DNA from: Ramazzottius varieornatus
Taxonomy: Eukaryota; Tardigrada; Eutardigrada; Parachela; Ramazzottiidae
NCBI GenBank assembly: GCA_001949185.1
Contig: BDGG01000001.1
Span: 5,509,527-5,573,526, forward strand
Reading direction: 5' to 3'
Length of the DNA stretch: 64,000 nt
Position 1 is the first letter of the stretch. Every line of letters starts with the position of its first letter. The position numbers and the translations under genes are program-made. Below are positions 34,764-45,683 of the stretch, one piece after another. The notes under the pieces were generated by a model. It was given only the letters and a program-made list of their open reading frames with translations. It had not been told where the DNA came from and searched no databases.

Positions 34764-37700
34764 ATGGCTCCAGGAGGTGACAAGAAGGTGAGTGATGTCT
34801 CACAGCGGGTAGCAATACGGCGAATTAGTGGCAGAAAGTTCTGACAGCGATTTGTGCTTGTTGAAGGGTAAAAAGGGGAAGAAAGGTGATGCGTTTTCCG
34901 ACGACGAGGACGAGACCATCAAGCGACCAGTGCCTGCTGCGCCTGCTGGAAACAAGAAGCAGGTCAAAGGGGCAAAGGTACGTGTAAAATTTCTTGTGAT
35001 TGCGCATGACCTCATGGTACTGGGTTCATCAGCTTATTATAACTATAATAATCACACCATGCCGCACATGACGTCGTATGTGGCTGTCCGTTGTCATGAG
35101 CAGTCTTTTAACTGTCTGTATCCATTTTCTTGCACTGACTTTGAATTTTTCCGTTGTCGTCGCAGGGTAAGAAGTTGAAGGCTGATGGCGACCAGCTTTC
35201 CGACGCGGAAAACGGAGGCGGACTTGTGGAAAAGGAAATGAAGCCTGCCGCAAATAAAAAGAAGGCAGCATCAAAGACAAAGGTAAGTATTGTTTTTGCA
35301 TTGTTCTTAGGCCGAATATTCATCAACAACGTCTAAAGCTTCCATTCTCCCCACAGGACAAGAAAGCTACCGTGGACGATGATAAGCCTTCGGAGGATGA
35401 GAATAGTGATTTAAAATCTGAAGACTCTATTCGGGCGTCGAAGGAGAGCAAGGCAACCGGAAAAGCAAAGGTAAACTTTTCTCGTTTTCCGAATCCCGTT
35501 GCTCATACTCGTTGCGTACATGGATAATTTCGAAACTGTTACAGGGAAAAGCTTCTGCAATGAACGATAATAAACCTTCCGAGGACGAAGATGATTTGAA
35601 AGCACTCGAGGAAGCCATACCTGCGGCAAAAAAGAAAAAGGAAAAATCAGCCGCAAAGCCAAAGGCAAATCCGAGCCTTTCGTTTTCAAATCGAACCATG
35701 TCTTCACCATGTAGATAGGGCCACTTGAAATTTTTATTTTACAGGGAAATAATGTTGTGCCAGAAACTGAACAAGCTTCTGATGATGAAGAAGGCGGAAA
35801 CGACCACAACGATCAGGACGGAGTTAAAGCCGGAAGTGACGTTGACGACAACGATGAAGTGGTTGCGAAGGCTGCTGCTAACAAGAAGAAAGCCAAGACA
35901 AAGAAAAAGTCAGCGAAAGAAAAGAAGAATGCGAAGAAGAAAGTGGAGTCTAGTGGGGACGAAGCGGACAAGCCCGACACCGCAGACGATAACATCGACT
36001 ACGACGACGAGGACGACGAAAACCCGTCGAAGATCAAGTCCGAGCCCGTCATCGAACCAGAACCTGAAGTGAAGATCATGACACGTAAAGAGAAGATGGA
36101 ACAGATGAAGCGGTTGAAGTATGAGGCTGAGTTGGCCAGTCGTGGACCTGGCGTTGGTGGGACGTCTTCCGGTGGAACATCTGGTGATCAGTTTAGCGTC
36201 TCCCAACAAACGAGCAAAGTGTCTTCTCAGAACTTGGAAAACGCAGTCGACATCAAGGTATGCTTTGTCTGAACAAAGTAACCCGCCTTACTGTGCTACT
36301 TGAATTAACTGACAGATGTCGTTTGCAGATAGAGAAGTTTTCCATCGCAGCTCGAGGGAAAGAACTGTTCGTCAACGCCACTTTGGCCATTACGAATGGT
36401 CGACGTTATGGCCTCGTTGGACCGAACGGGTAAATATCGGACTACCATATACGTTAAAAAATAGTTCTATGTCGTAGAAAGAGAAAACCAGGTAGTCGAG
36501 AAATGAGTGGATAATTGCGTAATTACGTTTAATTTTTTTCGATTCGGTGTCACAGATCATAATTCAAAATATTATATGCTGTGGGTTTTCTTGGTAGACA
36601 TGGTAAAACGACGCTGCTTCAGCATATCGCCAACCGTCAGTTGGCCATTCCACCCAAGATCGACGTTCTCCTGTGCGAGCAGGAAGTCATGGCTGACGCC
36701 ACTCCTGCCGTCGACGTGGTCCTTAGAGCCGACATGAAGCGTCTCGATCTTCTTGAACAAGAGAAACTCCTCACCGCCCAGAGCTCCAAGGGCGATCTGA
36801 AAGCTACCGAAAAGCTCAGAGAGGTCTACGAGGCGTTGGCAGCTATCGGAGCTGACTCTGCCGAAGCCCGAGCTAGGAGGTAAACACCCATACCACAACT
36901 CTCAAATTAATCGTAGTTTATCCCGCCCAAAAAACTGAATAATATTTTCTGTTACAGTAATTTCGAAATAAAAAGTCAAATGGGAATTTGGCAAACTAAC
37001 TCAACAAGATTGCTGTCCGAAGTGGCGCACGTTTTGTATGTTCTTGGCTGGAACCGTGCGTCACCTGGGAAAGTTTGTTGTCGAGTTTGTTTGTCTGAAT
37101 ACCAAATAAAAATAAAGACGTTCACCCTGAATCAAAGGCCCGTAAGAGTGTTCAGCAGTTTGTTTTGCGTAGGATTTTGGCCGGTCTGGGTTTCGATGTG
37201 GAGATGCAGAACCGTCCGACGAACCAGTTCAGTGGTGGCTGGCGAATGAGAGTATCGCTTGCAAGAGCGCTCTTCATTGAACCCACGCTATTGTTACTTG
37301 ACGAACCGACCAACCATTTGGACCTGAATGCCGTCATCTGGCTCGACTCGTACCTTAGAACCTGGAAGAAGACGTTACTAATCGTTTCACATGACCAGAG
37401 TTTCTTGGATAACGTTTGCACCGATGTGATACACTTGGAAGAACAGAAGCTCAACTATTACAGAGGCAAATAACAATTACAAAACATTTTCATTTCGAAA
37501 ATTGATGTGATGAGTGTTTCTCTGTTGCAGGAAATTATACTCAGTTCAAAAAAATGTTGGTTCAAAAGAGGGCGGAGCAGCAGAAAGAGTATGAGAAGCA
37601 GGAGAAGAAGCTGTTAGAGTTGAAGAAGCAAGGGAAAAGCTCGAAGGTAGCTGAAGAGAAGACCAAGGACTCTCTCCAGAAGAAGGCAGAGAGATCCAAG

Positions 37701-39025
37701 TTGGGCGGAAAGAAGAACAGGGAAGAGGATGAAGATCAAGGACCACAACAGCTTTTGACCAGAATCAGGGAGTACATGGTGAAGTTCAGGTTCCCGCAAC
37801 CGACAGACCTCAACCCGCCCATCTTAGGCCTCTTTGGTACGTTTGCACCGTCATAAAAACTGTAAAAATTCTTGTCAGAATCGTGATGTTCTAAAGTTCG
37901 GCAAACAAGGTCGAGAAGGTCGTTTTCCAACTGACGCACGTTCATATTGGTATTGGGTCGTAGCTTGCGCTACGTGGGAAAACAATCTTGACGAGTTTGC
38001 TTGATTTCCTAAGTAGCGCATTGTGCTAGTCTTACTGGCTTGAAGAGTGCACCATTTGAGAAAAATGATCTCGAAATTTTTGCCTAGGTTCTACCGTGTT
38101 CCTTTTCTGTTGATTTTCTCTACTTGGTGTCTTGCAGGTGTGACGTTTCAGTATGGAAACCAGCCACCCATTTTCGAGAACCTCGACTTCGGTATCGACA
38201 TGACATCTCGAGTAGCCGTCGTCGGACCAAACGGTGTGGGAAAGTCCACTCTCCTCAAGCTTCTCTGTGGAGACATCCAGCCTAATAAAGGAGAAGTTCG
38301 ACGCAATCCCCGAGCACGGATCGGACGCTTCGATCAGCACAGTGGTGAACATCTCTCTCTGACCGAAAGTCCCGCCGAGTACCTCCAGCGACTCTTTAAC
38401 CTTAGCTACCAAGAAGCTCGACAACGTCTGGGCAAGTTTGGCCTGGCTGGTCATGCTCACACCATCAAGATTGGCGACTTGTCTGGTGGACAGAAGTCCA
38501 GAGTGGCATTGGCTGAACTGGCTGGAAGAGCACCAGATGTGCTGGTACTGGACGAACCGACCAATAACCTGGATATCGAGTCGATCGATGCGCTGGCCGA
38601 AGCCATCAACGACTTCAAAGGAGGTAAGAGAAAAAGAATGAGCACTGTTCTTGCATCTGCATACTCTTGAGCTGTAAGTTTGGCATGGTTTGCGAGTAAG
38701 TAGGTGCGTGAATGAGCAGAATGAGGTTTGTTTCTTGCACCGGCGTACGGACGAACTGTGCTGACTTCACGGTCTGTTGTATGCAGGTGCACGGAAACTG
38801 TTGGAAGTCTCTAGGTGTTTGGAGGGTGTTGACGGTCTTTGCTCTTTTTCAGGTGTAATTTTGGTCAGCCACGACGAACGACTCATCCGTGAGACCAATT
38901 GTCAGCTGTGGATCATCGAGAACCACAATATCGACGAGATCGAGGGTGACTTCGACGACTACAGGGAAGAAGTGCTGCGTGCTCTGGGAGAAGCCATCAT
39001 TCCGTCTGGCTCCTTACCTACTTAA
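34764..39025 (+). CDS. ABCF1: ABCF1 (ABC50) translation-associated ATPase
   Basis: Twelve exons (34764-34787, 34867-34977, 35166-35282, 35357-35470, 35545-35664, 35745-36257, 36329-36429, 36598-36879, 37173-37465, 37531-37836, 38138-38623, 38853-39025) join in phase to 879 residues. A long Lys/acidic N-terminal arm is followed by two ABC cassettes. Cassette 1 has Walker A GPNGHGKTTL, signature [14 protein letters not shown] and Walker [13 protein letters not shown]. Cassette 2 has [24 protein letters not shown] and [15 protein letters not shown], then SHDER. There are no membrane helices, as expected for ABCF. Vertebrate ABCF1 binds eIF2 and ribosomes. Two introns use GC donors (35665 and 37466). 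Walker A of cassette 1 has His where human has Lys at the variable position. Introns 8 and 10 carry the small palindromic repeat. Confidence 0.95.
36988..37096. repeat. Small palindromic intron element, copy 2
   Basis: Left arm GGCAAACTAACTCAACAAGA then AGTGGCGCACG; right arm CGTGCGTCACCTGGGAAAG then GTCGAGTTTGTTTGTC, largely complementary. It lies in an ABCF1 intron (36880-37172). Confidence 0.75.
37895..38005. repeat. Small palindromic intron element, copy 3
   Basis: Left arm TTCGGCAAACAAGGTCGAGA then TTTTCCAACTGACGCACG; right arm GCGCTACGTGGGAAAACAAT then CTTGACGAGTTTGCTTG. It lies in the ABCF1 intron 37837-38137. Confidence 0.75.
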
Positions 39026-39029
39026 GTTT

Positions 39030-39327
39030 ATTTCCTTCCAGTTATCTTCACCTCTTCGCCTTGGTTTATCTGCCGTGTCGTCCGTGCATAACAGAAGATG
39101 GTTCAAAGTACTTTATGAAATTTATTTATAAGAAGCGCATGATGTTATGTGATAACTCCGAAAAATAAATAAAAGAGTGCAAACCAGAGAACGATGGAAA
39201 AGAAAAAAGTGGCGAGGCCGTGGAAGAAAAAGACTAATCATAGTTATGTGACCATGAAAGACCCGCGAGTTGTTTTAAAAACGAGGGTGACGTCAAACTA
39301 CACTCATGTTAGGGAAACGGAGGTGAG
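39030..39327. terminator. 3' UTR and polyA region of ABCF1, convergent with PAIP1-like gene
   Basis: GAAAAATAAATAAAAGAG at about 39159 is a likely polyA signal. The gene on the other strand ends at 39328, so the two transcripts converge within about 300 bases and may overlap. Confidence 0.5.
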
Positions 39328-40751
39328 TTATTGGTAGTAATGCCGGTCAGCGTCGCCGCCATTCGGGCGGTAATCCGGCTTCTGTCTTCGTCGGAACTCC
39401 GCCAACACTTCATCAGGTACTGCCTCATACGTCCATGGCGCACTATAAGCGTTCTGGTCTTGCCCATCACCAGCGCCCAGGTTCATTCCGCCCATCAGGT
39501 TCTCTACGTTGTCTTCGCCGTACTCTTCCCCCTCGGGTTCTTCATCCGATAAAGCTCGGCCGTTGTTGACTGCGTTGGCTTCGTCATTCATAAAGTCCAG
39601 TTCTTCCTGGGTGAGAGGGTTTTGGTCAGGTCCATAGTGAGTGCCTAGCGCAGGATCCACTTCATCACGTCCAGTCGTCTGTTCGGCTTCGCTCTCGGCT
39701 GGAATGACGTGGTCGGGTGAAGGTACTTCACCCCAGCGACTGGCTCGGTACTCAAGGACTTTGATGATATCACGACGGCAGTGTGTGTTTAGGTCGTTGG
39801 CGGTGATAAGGAGTTCCCGAAGAGTATCGTAAAGCTTTGCCACCACTCCGGGAATTTTCTACAGAAAATACAAAAAGGCAGGTTAGCACATGGATCGACC
39901 CGTTAACAACCAAATCAGGAAAACCGCAAGTCATCACCAATAAGAATATCATACACACGTGACTTGAACAAGCCACAACGGCCGAAAACTGTCACGTGTC
40001 TACCGGATGGTTATGGAATGCGAATCGAAAAGACGTAAACACAGATTGCGTCCTGCGTCAATTCATCGATGAAACTTCTCACCTGCGAAATGGAAGAATC
40101 CTCGCGCATAGCTCGGTCAATGGAAGGTCCAGCCAGTTTCAGCATCAGCGTAGCACACTGAACATTGTCCAGAAAGTGAGCTAGGGGAATGGCATTGGCT
40201 TCCCGTTTGACAAAGGCAGTGATGAGTTCAAACAGACCGTAGATGATGGCTGGCGTGGCGGCCTTGAAACTTCCCAACACCAGCAACTTCGGGCACAAAT
40301 CAGCGTAAAAGGTAGCTATCAGTCTGACCTCCGCCACACTCTCAGGACTCTGATTTCCCTTCGCGAAATTGTCCATGACTGCAGTGCAGTATTCGTTTAC
40401 TTCTCGCAGCTTGACGATGACGGCTGTGGCGAATGTCTTTCCCTGAACTTCGCGCGTGTACTTCTCCGTGACTTCGGCCAGGAAATTCGAAGCGATGTAG
40501 TGCGTACCTCGATCAACACGGGCTGAATCAAAGATGTAGCTAATCATCTCTTCCAGTGTGGCGAAGTGGTTGATGGCGCAGTTAGAGAGTGTTCCGAGCA
40601 ACTCTTCAACGCTTTCAGTAACATCTTCGGGCGTTCCTTCGGACTGGAGGAGAGATACGAAACAGGATCCGAAAGCTGTAGCAGCCGCGTCATCCGACGT
40701 CATCTCTTCATAGTGAGCTTCATTGAAGCCACCGTGAGGCGGTCCATCCAT
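39328..40751 (-). CDS. PAIP1: PAIP1-like MIF4G-domain protein
   Basis: Two exons (40751-40083 and 39858-39328), phase 0, 399 residues. The N-terminal two thirds is an all-helical MIF4G-type fold (residues about 20-250), including FVSLLQSEGTPEDVTESVEELL, INHFATLEEMISYIF and LMLKLAGPSID. It ends with RDIIKVLEYRASRWGEV, which matches the LVELRSSNWG end of the PAIP1 MIF4G domain. The tail is acidic and Gly-rich (EEPEGEEYGEDNVENL), as in PAIP1. PAIP1 binds poly(A)-binding protein and eIF4A/eIF3 and stimulates translation. I see no N-terminal PAM2 motif, which longer PAIP1 isoforms have; MIF4GD/CTIF proteins are the alternative. Confidence 0.75.
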
Positions 40752-40759
40752 TGTGGAAG

Positions 40760-41354
40760 AAGCTAGGACGAAAACAGTTTCAAAGCAAAACTTTCAACTT
40801 CGATTCATTGCTACATTAACCGCGCATCGCGTGCTCACACTCAATTCGAACTTCACACACATAAACCAAGACAGGATCACCGAGAGACTTACCTTAAGAA
40901 CGTACTGAAGGGTCCAGTACTTATTCGCTTATTCCTAGCAGAATCCCCAGCAGAGCTTTTTTCCAACGGAGTCCAGGAGAATGCAGAAACGGAGGAAAAG
41001 AGAAAATTGCGATTTGAGAATTTCCACTTCAGCAAGTAGAAAAATGGGAAAAGTTCCAAAATTCAAAATCCAAACTGATTAATTTCCCGCTCCGCAGCGC
41101 GGGCCATGCTTGTCCAAGCAAATAAATCCGTCCCGCTGCCTTCTGAGGTCCGGGGATCTGCCGCTCCGAGCCGTCTAATCGGCAGACTCGTCAGCGGGAT
41201 ACCAGTTCTCAAATTTACCGTTCAGGCGGTCGGCTGATTTGTTGATCTGCGGAGTTGGGTCAGGATCCTGTGTAAACTGTAAATTCCTTTCATCGTCGCG
41301 GAAAAATTTTTCGTTTCATTCTTTCCCAGTCAACAGCTTATCATCTGCTCTACG
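40760..41354. promoter_or_regulatory. Divergent promoter region, PAIP1-like / NDUFC2
   Basis: About 600 bases between two divergently oriented genes. The 41093-41240 part is GC-richer. No coding content is supported. Confidence 0.45.
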
Positions 41355-42656
41355 ATGTCATCGCCAGCGGAAGCTCATGTGGTAAGATTGCGTTGAGATA
41401 TGGTCCTTTGTGAGGTAAGTTAACTCAGTCATTCTGTTTTGCAGCGGAGGAAGACAAACTACTGGCCCGACTTCGATGAGCAAGTCGCCAGAAATCTGCC
41501 TCCCCTGGAATCGTCTAATTCTCCATTCAGCAGGTCGGATGACAGAAGTTACGACACGAGCAGTGCATCCAGCGCAGCTCGCAGTAGCACTTCCGGGGAA
41601 GCTCGTAGTGATGCAGCTCGTGCCACTGCTGCGAGTGCAGCTGGGGAACATCGCGGGAGTACATCAGGTGGGCTCGGCAGTGGTGCATCTGGAGAAGCTA
41701 GTGGCAAGGGTACATCTGGTGGAAGGCGTAGCAGTTGGTTCGGGGGAAAGTCGAGTGGCGTGGCAGGCGAAACGCGGAGTGATACAGCGCAACATGCTGG
41801 AAGCAGGGGCGCTTCCGGGGAACATCAAAGTAGCTCCTCTGGTGGGTCCGGAAGTGGTACATCCGGACAAGCTGGTGGGAATCGCGGCAGTGCTTCTGCT
41901 GGATTCTTTGGACTAGGCAGTGGGACCTCTGGTCAAGCTGGTGGAGGTCGAGGTGGCGCATCGAATGACACCCATCATGGTAGCGCATCTAACGACACCC
42001 ACCACGGTGGCGCATCAAATGACGCACGCCATGGTGGCGCATCGGGAGAACAACGTAGTGGTTCATCTGACGGATTTTTCAGTAAGGCTGCTGCTGCTGC
42101 TCTTGGTGGAGCTGGAGGAGCTGGTGGATATCGCAGTGGAGCCTCTGGAGAACACCACGGAGAAGCTGGACAGCATCGTAAAGGTGCATTTGGCGATGTG
42201 CACAGCGTTGCCTCTGGTGAATATGGCGATGAAGACCGTGATGTGTATCGGCCGTACTTTCTGCGGCGCGAAATGCCGCAGCCGTTTCCTCAAGACAAGA
42301 CCACCTGGTACGCCAAGTATTTTAAACAGGGAAGAACAGACGATTTCTATCCATTTTGGGGAGCTGTTGGTGGCTACTTGTGCGTCGTGTTTGGTAACTA
42401 CAGGATTGGCCACCCTGTGTTTTCTCGTATCTACTTGCATGCTGGTGGGGCTTTGCTTGGCTGGTGGCTCGGTGGACAGATTGATTACTACCAGAGCAAG
42501 TCCTATGCGGAAAGGGATGCCATGATGCGCCACTACATGTCGCTGCATCCCGAAGACTTTCAGGAACAACGACCACCCAAACTCAAGTACGTTATCTATC
42601 CTTGGTATCCTGTCAGAGAGACCTATGAAGGCCTCAAAAATTACCCTTTCAAGTAA
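41355..42656 (+). CDS. NDUFC2: NDUFC2 homologue with a large Ser/Gly/Ala-rich insertion
   Basis: Complex I accessory subunit B14.5b of the mitochondrial inner membrane. Exon 1 (41355-41381, MSSPAEAHV) joins exon 2 (41445-42656) in phase: 412 residues, against about 120 in vertebrates. The family N-terminus is visible (WPDFDEQVARNLPPLE), and so is the C-terminal half: two membrane segments (about WGAVGGYLCVVFGNY and YLHAGGALLGWWLGG) and the signature MSLHPEDF followed by PWYPVRE, matching LHPEDFPE...PVR of NDUFC2. Between them lie about 240 residues made of GTSGxAGG, GGASNDTHHG and SGEHRG units. A 27-nt tandem repeat coding GGASNDTHH recurs three times near 41950-42040. The insert has no stop or frameshift, so it is translated if the gene is. 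Confidence 0.85.
41950..42045 (+). repeat. 27-nt coding tandem repeat inside NDUFC2
   Basis: Three tandem units, each GGTGGCGCATCGAATGACAC plus 7 nt in the first, encode GGASNDTHH-like nonapeptides. They show recent repeat expansion within the insertion. Confidence 0.75.
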
Positions 42657-42659
42657 ACT

Positions 42660-43420
42660 CCTTGGAGTTTGCGTTTAGTTTTTGTGCCTGGAGGAAGAGG
42701 AAGTGAACGAATTTGAGAATGATTTGCTGTGAGCTCAATCAACAGTACACTGTTGATTGCTCTGTTTTACCCCCTGTGTGTTTTAGCTGTACATGGTAGT
42801 ATTGTGGCCATTAAACCGGAAGTAAGAATCAAGTCAAGCAGTCTGCGCTTCGTTCCAGCTTTCTGATGCCCGGTGGCGAACAAAGACGTTGCATACACTT
42901 GGTGTTGGAGGATATAACCTGAAAAATTCTTTATAGACTTTGGAATGCTTAGGAGAAAAACCAGAATTTGAGAATGAATCGCTCTGGCCGAGTCACAAGC
43001 AGCGGCTGGTTCCTAAAGTCACTTTTCTCCACGAGGTTCCTCGTCGTGTTTGGTTTGGAAAGCTGTCTGCTGGGAGGTCCAGCTCGTTGAACGGCGAGGC
43101 GCAAGTGGCACATTAATGATTAATCACGGCGCGTTCGATGAGGACAGGTGGGCGTGAAAAGACTGGACGTATCGATTGGCAATCTGGCAGTACAATATGA
43201 TACGGTAAAGGTGAGCCACCGCATCATGCATCCACAAGACTGAGAGGAGGCATACGGCGTGCTCATTTTTCGACTGCGATTACCGGACGCAGACTCGGGG
43301 TATCACTGGCAAAATATCTATGTAACTTCTTCATTACATCTGCCTACTTTCAGGAACCAGGATTTTTGCTGTTGTTATTGCGGCGCGTGAATATTCCCTG
43401 TGGTTCGAATTCTGGTTCTC
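42660..43420. other. NDUFC2 3' UTR and ENKD1 upstream region
   Basis: No gene is supported. Coding frames are short, and the stretch should include the ENKD1 promoter. Confidence 0.35.
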
Positions 43421-43424
43421 GGTG

Positions 43425-45091
43425 ATGGCGCTCGTGGCAAGTGTGGTCCTTCCATTAGCTCAGCATCACAACTCCTTTAGCATGCACCATGTGATGAACC
43501 ATTCTTCTTCGCTCAACGACCTGAGCTCAAATAGAGCCCGCGTGCGTCATGAGGGGTCTCTTAATCAGAAACGGGCCATGGAAGGAACCATGCGAGACAT
43601 CCTGTCCCATCTGCCGCCACCGCCTCCCAAACCAAGGCGAGGTCCAGGCACCTCCAACAAGAGTAAGACTCCCCCCATTCCTCCACTCGCGTATCTCCAA
43701 CCGGCGAAGATTGGCAGCTTTCAATTGTTGTTTTGAATTGCAGCTCCCAGTAAAAACTTCGCCCAGGAGAACATCAAGAGAATACGGCAGGTCGCCGCAG
43801 AGCGACGAGAAAGGGAAGACAGGCTGAAAAAGACGGCGGTCCGAGCTTCGTGGAGCGTCCAAAGAGAAAATGGTGGACCAGCCATCAAGCGTGCAGAAAC
43901 CCGGGTAAAGTTTTCATTACCAAACCATCCAGAAAATTTCCCGACTTGCAGTTTCGTGAACTGTTTTCGCCCTGGCCAACAAAGTTGCTCCTACCTGAGT
44001 CTCCTTGATATCCTCTTAAAGTGCTTGCTGAACCTTTCACGTATACAGGCTGCTGAGGGTAGGAACCGCTCCAGACAACCGCCCGGAAGAGCCAGGTCTT
44101 TCCAGGACGGTCTCAACCACATATCTGTAAGCGACGACGAAGAAGCTTTTGAAAAGCCAGCCGATCCTATGGTCCGCAGGCAGTCTCTCGTTCAAGCCAT
44201 CAACTTACCGTCCATGTCTTCAAAACCCTCGAAAGACTTCGTTAGTCTCAACAAGACCGTCAACTTCTCGACAGAGCTACGAGAACGCCGGTCGTCTTCG
44301 ACATCGTCGCTGGGTCGCCGAAGTTCCCTTCTCGACCTGGACGAAGTTCCCAAAGCTAAGATTGGAGTATTGCCAGACTAGTAAGTGAACGAACAATTCC
44401 TTCTATCTGTGTTGAAACCGGTAGTCGGAAGCTCGGCAAACAAACTGGTCAAGACTACTTTCCTAAGCGGCGCATGTTTCCAGTGTTAATTCCCGAAACC
44501 CTGCGCCACTCGAGAGAACAATCTTGCCGACTATGTTTGCCGTACTCCGAACAACTATCACTATGTTCGTAGCATACTAAAGGAGAAGCCTCCGGTGCCA
44601 CAAAAAGGCGTGAAATACAACGGGAATGAACTGCCACTCGGTTATCGCGTAATGGGAAAGAGCGAACGAACTCGCATAACCGAAGGACTCCAACATGGTA
44701 CCTAAGCAATGCTAATCATCTTCCGCTATACAATGGTTTAATATTAGACTGATGCGACTTTTAACTCGTAGCAAAAGCAACAAGAGAAAGGGAACTGTTT
44801 TTGTTGCCACTTCGATCCGACACCATGCGTGCGCAACGGAAGCGGGACGAACTCCAGGCCGCGTTAAGGGACATTGACGACGGGTTACATATGCTTACTC
44901 GAGCTACGGTTATTGTCAACGGCGATAACGTTCCAGGGTCTAAATACATCAAAGATGTGGAGACCTCGACACAGAAAGTTTCTAGTGAAATCGAAAAGGT
45001 GGAGAAAAACGGTGTGATGAAGGCCAAGGCTGTTGCGCCGGCTAGGAAGGACGTGAACCCAGCCATCAAGAAAACCATGAGAAGAGCATAG
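43425..45091 (+). CDS. ENKD1: Enkurin-domain protein, ENKD1-like
   Basis: Five exons (43425-43662, 43744-43904, 44049-44380, 44573-44697, 44772-45091) join in phase to 391 residues. NFAQENIKRIRQVAAERRER matches the conserved E-N-hydrophobic-RRI segment of ENKD1. Further on, YILKEKPPVPQKG, LPLGYRVMGKSERTRI and the terminal helical segment LLPLRSDTMRAQRKRDELQ with LRDIDDGLHMLTRATVIV correspond to the enkurin domain, which ends in vertebrates with E-I-x-F-SRPKVFV. Family members bind microtubules and calmodulin, at spindle poles or in cilia and sperm. The first ATG is chosen because the preceding codon in frame is GTG. Intron 3 contains the small palindromic element. Confidence 0.82.
44430..44545. 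repeat. Small palindromic intron element, copy 4
   Basis: Left arm CTCGGCAAACAAACTGGTCA then TTTCCTAAGCGGCGCATG; right arm CTGCGCCACTCGAGAGAACA then CTTGCCGACTATGTTTGCCG. It lies in ENKD1 intron 44381-44572. Confidence 0.75.
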
Positions 45092-45683
45092 ACTTGATCC
45101 CACGTACTACTTGCCATATTTTTTTCCATAAAACAATCTTTGAGGTTTACTTCGTTTTATCGAAAATTACACTTCGAACTTCCTCAGTGGTATTTATTGT
45201 CAGATTTTCCAAGTATAGACCTACAGCGGCTTGATTTTTACTGAATTCGATGGCTTTGGACTGCCTGTATCATCTCAAGCACGTCTCTTGCCCCTACTGA
45301 TACACTTCCTCCATAAAACGGAGGTTTAAAGTCTAGTGAATACTTCCTCTTGGTAAATATTAACCTTCGCGGGCTCTGAAGGTATCGATCTGAAATGTGG
45401 GCGCGTGTACCGACCCTCAGCGGTGGCGCCGGTGAGGCTTCACCGGGTCTTGCTGATCGATCGGCTTCCCGTTCTCCATATGCCATGAATCACCTGCTCG
45501 TGAAACACCTGCTTGTCGAAATAATCGCATTTTTCCAAAGTAATCCATCGCACATGGACAATAGCTCGACCTAAAGCAAAATTTTCTCGAATAAAGGTGC
45601 TGAACCATGAGTGTACGTAGTTCCCTCACTGACCATGGTAACACTTCGAATATACGGACCTGATATCGCTGTTGCTTTTTGTT

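Noticed and set aside
42063-42569. 168-codon minus-strand and 201-codon plus-strand alternative frames over NDUFC2
   Set aside because: Repeat composition keeps several frames open; only the frame ending in LHPEDF matches a family and splices to the first exon.
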